Below are positions 5,046 to 7,559 of a stretch of 7,559 nucleotides of DNA, one piece after another; position 1 is the first letter of the stretch, and each line of letters begins with the position of its first letter. Made by a program: the position numbers and the translations under genes. The notes beneath the pieces were generated by a model. It saw only the letters and a list, made by a program, of their open reading frames with translations. It made no database searches and was not told where the DNA came from. This DNA is from Thermaceae bacterium (GTDB lineage: Bacteria > Deinococcota > Deinococci > Deinococcales > Marinithermaceae), in assembly GCA_027023345.1 (NCBI GenBank), contig JALVVO010000229.1:1-7559 (forward strand), given 5' to 3'.

Positions 5046-6781
5046 TCCGGAAGCTCCCGGAGGAACTGGTCCGCGCGATCGCCGCCGGGGAGGTCGTCAC
5101 CCGACCCGAGGACGCGGTCAAGGAGCTCGTCGAGAACGCCCTCGACGCCGGGGCGGGTGAGCTCGAGGTGGTGCTCGAGGATGGGGGCATCCGGCGGATT
5201 CTGGTGCGGGACGACGGCGCCGGCATTCCCAAGGAGGAGCTCCCCCTCGCCCTCGAGCGCCACGCCACCTCGAAGCTTTCGCGCCTCGACCGGATCGAGA
5301 GCCTCGGGTTTCGCGGCGAGGGCCTTTTCGCCCTCCGCCAGGCGGGCCGGCTGCGGCTCACGAGCCGGCCCCGGGACCAGCTCGGCGGCGCCACCGTGAT
5401 TGCCGAGGGCGACCGGATCGAGTACTTCGAGCACGCCGCCCCGGCCGGGACCGAGGCCGAGCTCACCCGGCTCTTCGACCGCCTGCCGGCCCGGCGGGCG
5501 GCGCTTTTAGGGCCTGAGCTCGAGGGCCGGCGGGCCCTGGCCCGGGCCGCGCGCTACCTGCTCCACCACCCGGGGGTTCGCTTCACCCTGCGCCTGGACG
5601 GCGAGGTCCGCATCCGCCACCCCGGGGGCGACTTCCTCACCGCCGCCCAGGCGGTCTGGGGCGGGCTGGTGGCGGACCGGCTCTTTCCCCTCGAGGCCGC
5701 CTCGGGCCCTTACCGGCTCCGGGGGGTCCTCTCCAAGCCCGAGCTCGCCCGGCCCCGGCGGGACCGGCTCCTCCTCGCCGTGAACGGGCGGCCGGTGGAG
5801 TGGCCGGAGCCGCTCTACCGGGCGCTCCTTAGGGCCTACAGGGAGCTCCTCCCCACTGGCCAGAACCCGGTGGGGGTCCTGAACCTCGAGCTCCCCCCCG
5901 AGCGGGTGCTGGTCAACACCGACCCCCGGAAGGACCGGGTCGAGCTCCTCGAGGCGGAGGCGGTCGCCGAGTTTTTGGCCGAGGCGGTGGCCTCTGCCCT
6001 CGCCGAGCACCCCCTCGCCGCTCCCCTGCCCGCGCCCGAGCCGGCGGCGGGGCCGGCGCCGGTCGCCGGCCGCCTGCCCCGGCTTCGTTACCTGGGGCGG
6101 TTTCGCGAACTCTACCTCCTCGCCGAGGCCGAGGGGAACCTCTACGTGGTGGACCAGCACGCCGCCCACGAGCGGGTGATCTTCGAGGAGCTCCTCCGCC
6201 GCTATCGGGACGAGCCGCCGATGGAGCTCTCCGAGCCCCTGATCCTGGCCCTCGCCCCCGAGGAGGAGGCGGCGGTGGCGGAGCGCCGGGAGGCGTTTGG
6301 GGAGGCGGGGCTCGAGCTCGAGCCCTTCGGCGCGGGGCGCTGGCGGGTGCGGCGGGTGCCGGGGGTGCTCGCCCTCGCCCCCGAGGCGCTCGTTGACGCG
6401 GTCCGGGGGCTGTTGCGGGGGGAGGAGCTCGAGGCCGCCCTCCGCCGGGTCCTGGGGCGGCTCGCCTGCCTGCCCGCGATCAAGGCCGGGCACCCGCTAA
6501 GCGGGGCCGGCGCCCAGGCGCTCCTCGACGCCCTCGCCGCCTGCCAGGTCCCTTGGGTCTGCCCCCACGGCCGGCCCACCCTGCTCGTCCTAAGCGAGGC
6601 CGAGCTCGCCCGCCGCTTCGGGCGCCGGAGCGTGCGCCAGCAGGTAGCGCGGCCTTCCGGCGAGGTCGGGCAGGGTGCAGACCCCCCGGTAGCCGAGGCC
6701 GACGAGCTCGCGGGCGAGGAGGCCGGCGTTGGTGGGGTCGAGCTCGAGGAGGAGCGCGCCGCCGGGCCGGAGGGCGACTAG
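5042..6781 (+). CDS. mutL: DNA mismatch repair endonuclease MutL
   Basis: A 579-residue MutL that links MutS mismatch recognition to strand nicking. The N-terminal GHKL ATPase shows ELVENALDAG (Glu31, Asn32, Asp35), DDGAG (57-61), ATSKL and GFRGEGL (89-95), where most MutLs have GFRGEAL. A short Ala/Pro linker lies at about 320-345. The C-terminal domain has the endonuclease/zinc motif DQHAAHERVIFEE (from 371), ACLPAIKAG (475-483) and CPHGRPT (507-513), so this is the nicking type used where MutH and Dam methylation are absent. The ATG sits in an ATGA overlap with the mutS stop, implying one mRNA and coupled translation; no strong Shine-Dalgarno stands just before it. The MutL-like core ends at FGRR (residue 529, base 6628). 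The last 50 residues are translated from the antisense of prmC and match no MutL feature, so the true protein may differ there if a stop was lost by mutation or sequence error. Confidence 0.97.
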   Translation: MIRKLPEELVRAIAAGEVVTRPEDAVKELVENALDAGAGELEVVLEDGGIRRILVRDDGAGIPKEELPLALERHATSKLSRLDRIESLGFRGEGLFALRQAGRLRLTSRPRDQLGGATVIAEGDRIEYFEHAAPAGTEAELTRLFDRLPARRAALLGPELEGRRALARAARYLLHHPGVRFTLRLDGEVRIRHPGGDFLTAAQAVWGGLVADRLFPLEAASGPYRLRGVLSKPELARPRRDRLLLAVNGRPVEWPEPLYRALLRAYRELLPTGQNPVGVLNLELPPERVLVNTDPRKDRVELLEAEAVAEFLAEAVASALAEHPLAAPLPAPEPAAGPAPVAGRLPRLRYLGRFRELYLLAEAEGNLYVVDQHAAHERVIFEELLRRYRDEPPMELSEPLILALAPEEEAAVAERREAFGEAGLELEPFGAGRWRVRRVPGVLALAPEALVDAVRGLLRGEELEAALRRVLGRLACLPAIKAGHPLSGAGAQALLDALAACQVPWVCPHGRPTLLVLSEAELARRFGRRSVRQQVARPSGEVGQGADPPVAEADELAGEEAGVGGVELEEERAAGPEGD

Positions 6782-7501
6782 CGCCTCCCGGGCCAGGGGA
6801 CGCGCGACGTCGAGGCCCTCCTCGCCGGCGTAGAGCGCTTTCTCGGGTTCGTAGGCGAGCTCGGGGGGCGCCTCCTCCCGGTAGCGTTCCGGGAGGTAGG
6901 GGGGGTTCGCCACCACCAGGTCGAGCCCCCGGAGACCGGCGGTGAGGTGCCCGGGGACCAGGGTGACCCGAAGCCCGAGCCGCCGCGCGTTCTCCCGGGC
7001 GAGGGCGAGGGCCTCGGGGCTTGGGTCGCTCGCGAAGACCTGGGCGTCGGGCCGGGCGTGCTTGAGGGCTAGGGCGATCGCCCCGCTCCCGGTGCCTACG
7101 TCGAGGACCCGGGGGGCGCGCTTTTTGGCGAAGCGTTCGAGCGCGAGCGCCACCAGCCCCTCGGTCTCGGGCCGGGGGAGGAAGACGCCGGGCCGGACCC
7201 GGAGGGAAAGGCCAAAGAACGCGACCTCGCCGAGGATCAGCCCGAGCGGTTCGCCGGCGGCCCGCCTCGAGCACCACGCTTCCAGGCGGGCAAGGGCCTT
7301 TTCAGGAGCGGGCTCGCCCAGGCGGGCGAAGAAGACCTCGGGGGCCTCGCCCAGCGCGGCCTGCGCGAGGGCCCGGGCCTCGGCCTCGGGGGCGGCGACC
7401 CCGGCCTCTTCGAGCCGCCGCGTGAGCTCGGAAAGGAGCTCAGCCCTCGTCCTCGGCGGGGGTTTCACCGCTCGCGGGGAAGATGACGACGTGGCGCCCA
7501 T
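6590..7501 (-). CDS. prmC: Peptide chain release factor N5-glutamine methyltransferase PrmC (HemK)
   Basis: A class I SAM-dependent methyltransferase that methylates the glutamine of the GGQ motif in release factors RF1 and RF2, improving peptide release. In order: an N-terminal helical domain (about 17-85, with a TRRLEEAGV...PEAEAR pattern), LPRPETE (108-114), SAM-binding motif I LDVGTGSGAIAL (133-144), the acidic end of the next strand (ASDPSPEAL), catalytic NPPY (199-202) and the terminal GRPRYLLAHA (282-291). The start is uncertain. ATG 7501 gives 303 residues with GGAGG three bases upstream, but its first 11-16 residues are unlike PrmC. GTG 7468 gives 292 residues with a weak ribosome site. 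Either start overlaps the end of the upstream jag gene (62 or 29 bp), suggesting co-transcription. The last 12 residues after RYLLAHA are read from the antisense of the mutL end and look non-conserved. Confidence 0.95.
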   Translation of the reverse strand: MGATSSSSPRAVKPPPRTRAELLSELTRRLEEAGVAAPEAEARALAQAALGEAPEVFFARLGEPAPEKALARLEAWCSRRAAGEPLGLILGEVAFFGLSLRVRPGVFLPRPETEGLVALALERFAKKRAPRVLDVGTGSGAIALALKHARPDAQVFASDPSPEALALARENARRLGLRVTLVPGHLTAGLRGLDLVVANPPYLPERYREEAPPELAYEPEKALYAGEEGLDVARPLAREALVALRPGGALLLELDPTNAGLLARELVGLGYRGVCTLPDLAGRPRYLLAHAPAPEAAGELGLA

Positions 7502-7559
7502 CCCCCTCCCCCTCGGACTCGGTGTAGACGTCGGGGTGGTCCTTCAGGGCGATGTGCAC
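7440..7559 (-). CDS. khpB: Jag/KhpB R3H-domain RNA-binding protein (C-terminal end only)
   Basis: The last 39 codons of a gene entering from the right edge, ending at TGA (7442-7440). The peptide begins VHIALKDHPDVYTESEGEG and continues DGRHVVIFP, which is the end of the R3H domain of Jag/KhpB proteins (usual pattern IHxALxDHPxVxTxSEGEG followed by RRVVI). It ends with a short acidic tail, SGETPAEDEG. Family members bind RNA with an R3H and a KH domain and partner with KhpA; in Gram-positive bacteria they affect cell division and elongation through small RNAs or mRNAs. Only the R3H end is visible, so the KH and Jag-N domains cannot be confirmed. Its stop lies inside the start of prmC, so the two genes are probably one transcription unit. 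Confidence 0.88.
   Translation of the reverse strand: MHIALKDHPDVYTESEGEGDGRHVVIFPASGETPAEDEG

Noticed and set aside
5507..6493. A 328-codon minus-strand frame inside mutL
   Set aside because: It is antisense of a well-supported MutL, rich in Gly/Pro/Glu/Leu with no domain pattern.
6621..6638. A GGCGC...GCGCC stem at the mutL/prmC junction as a two-way terminator
   Set aside because: It has only five base pairs, an 8-base loop and no T tract on either side, and such pairings are common by chance in this GC-rich DNA.

Overview
The window looks like chromosomal DNA from a member of the Thermaceae or a close relative (phylum Deinococcota). The DNA is very GC-rich with strong G/C preference at third codon positions. 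MutS is recognisably close to the Thermus aquaticus protein along its whole length, for example the same GDFYE and GYNAVFGYYLEVTRPYY blocks. The TATNNT elements placed directly before start codons fit the leaderless gene starts common in this phylum. I cannot name the genus from sequence alone.

Layout from left to right. Positions 1-1598 (minus strand) hold one long open frame that runs off the left edge. It encodes a large prepilin-like protein with a PilX/GspK-type N-terminus and a body resembling the DUF4900/ComZ-type pilins of Thermus and Deinococcus. Upstream of it on the same strand is a 107 bp gap with a perfect 8 bp hairpin, then an inositol monophosphatase-family gene (1706-2491, suhB-like). 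A 37 bp divergent spacer (2492-2528) separates that gene from mutS (2529-5045, plus strand), which overlaps mutL (5042-6781) by 4 bp. From the right, on the minus strand, come the last 39 codons of a Jag/KhpB R3H-domain protein (7440-7559) and then prmC (6590-7501), which converges on mutL. The annotated 3' ends of mutL and prmC overlap by 192 bp.

How the genes work together. mutS and mutL are the recognition and nicking components of methyl-independent mismatch repair. MutL carries the DQHA(x)2E(x)4E endonuclease motif, and no mutH is in the window. PrmC methylates the GGQ glutamine of release factors, and KhpB/Jag is an RNA-binding protein, so the right-hand minus-strand pair concerns translation and RNA. 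The prepilin belongs to the type IV pilus/competence machinery. No tRNA, rRNA, CRISPR array or insertion sequence was seen, and every stretch longer than 300 bp is coding.

I did not find a clearly new system. The points most worth checking are the unusual large prepilin, the compact pair of back-to-back leaderless promoters, and the mutL/prmC overlap in which both protein cores end at the same base and then read into each other's antisense.
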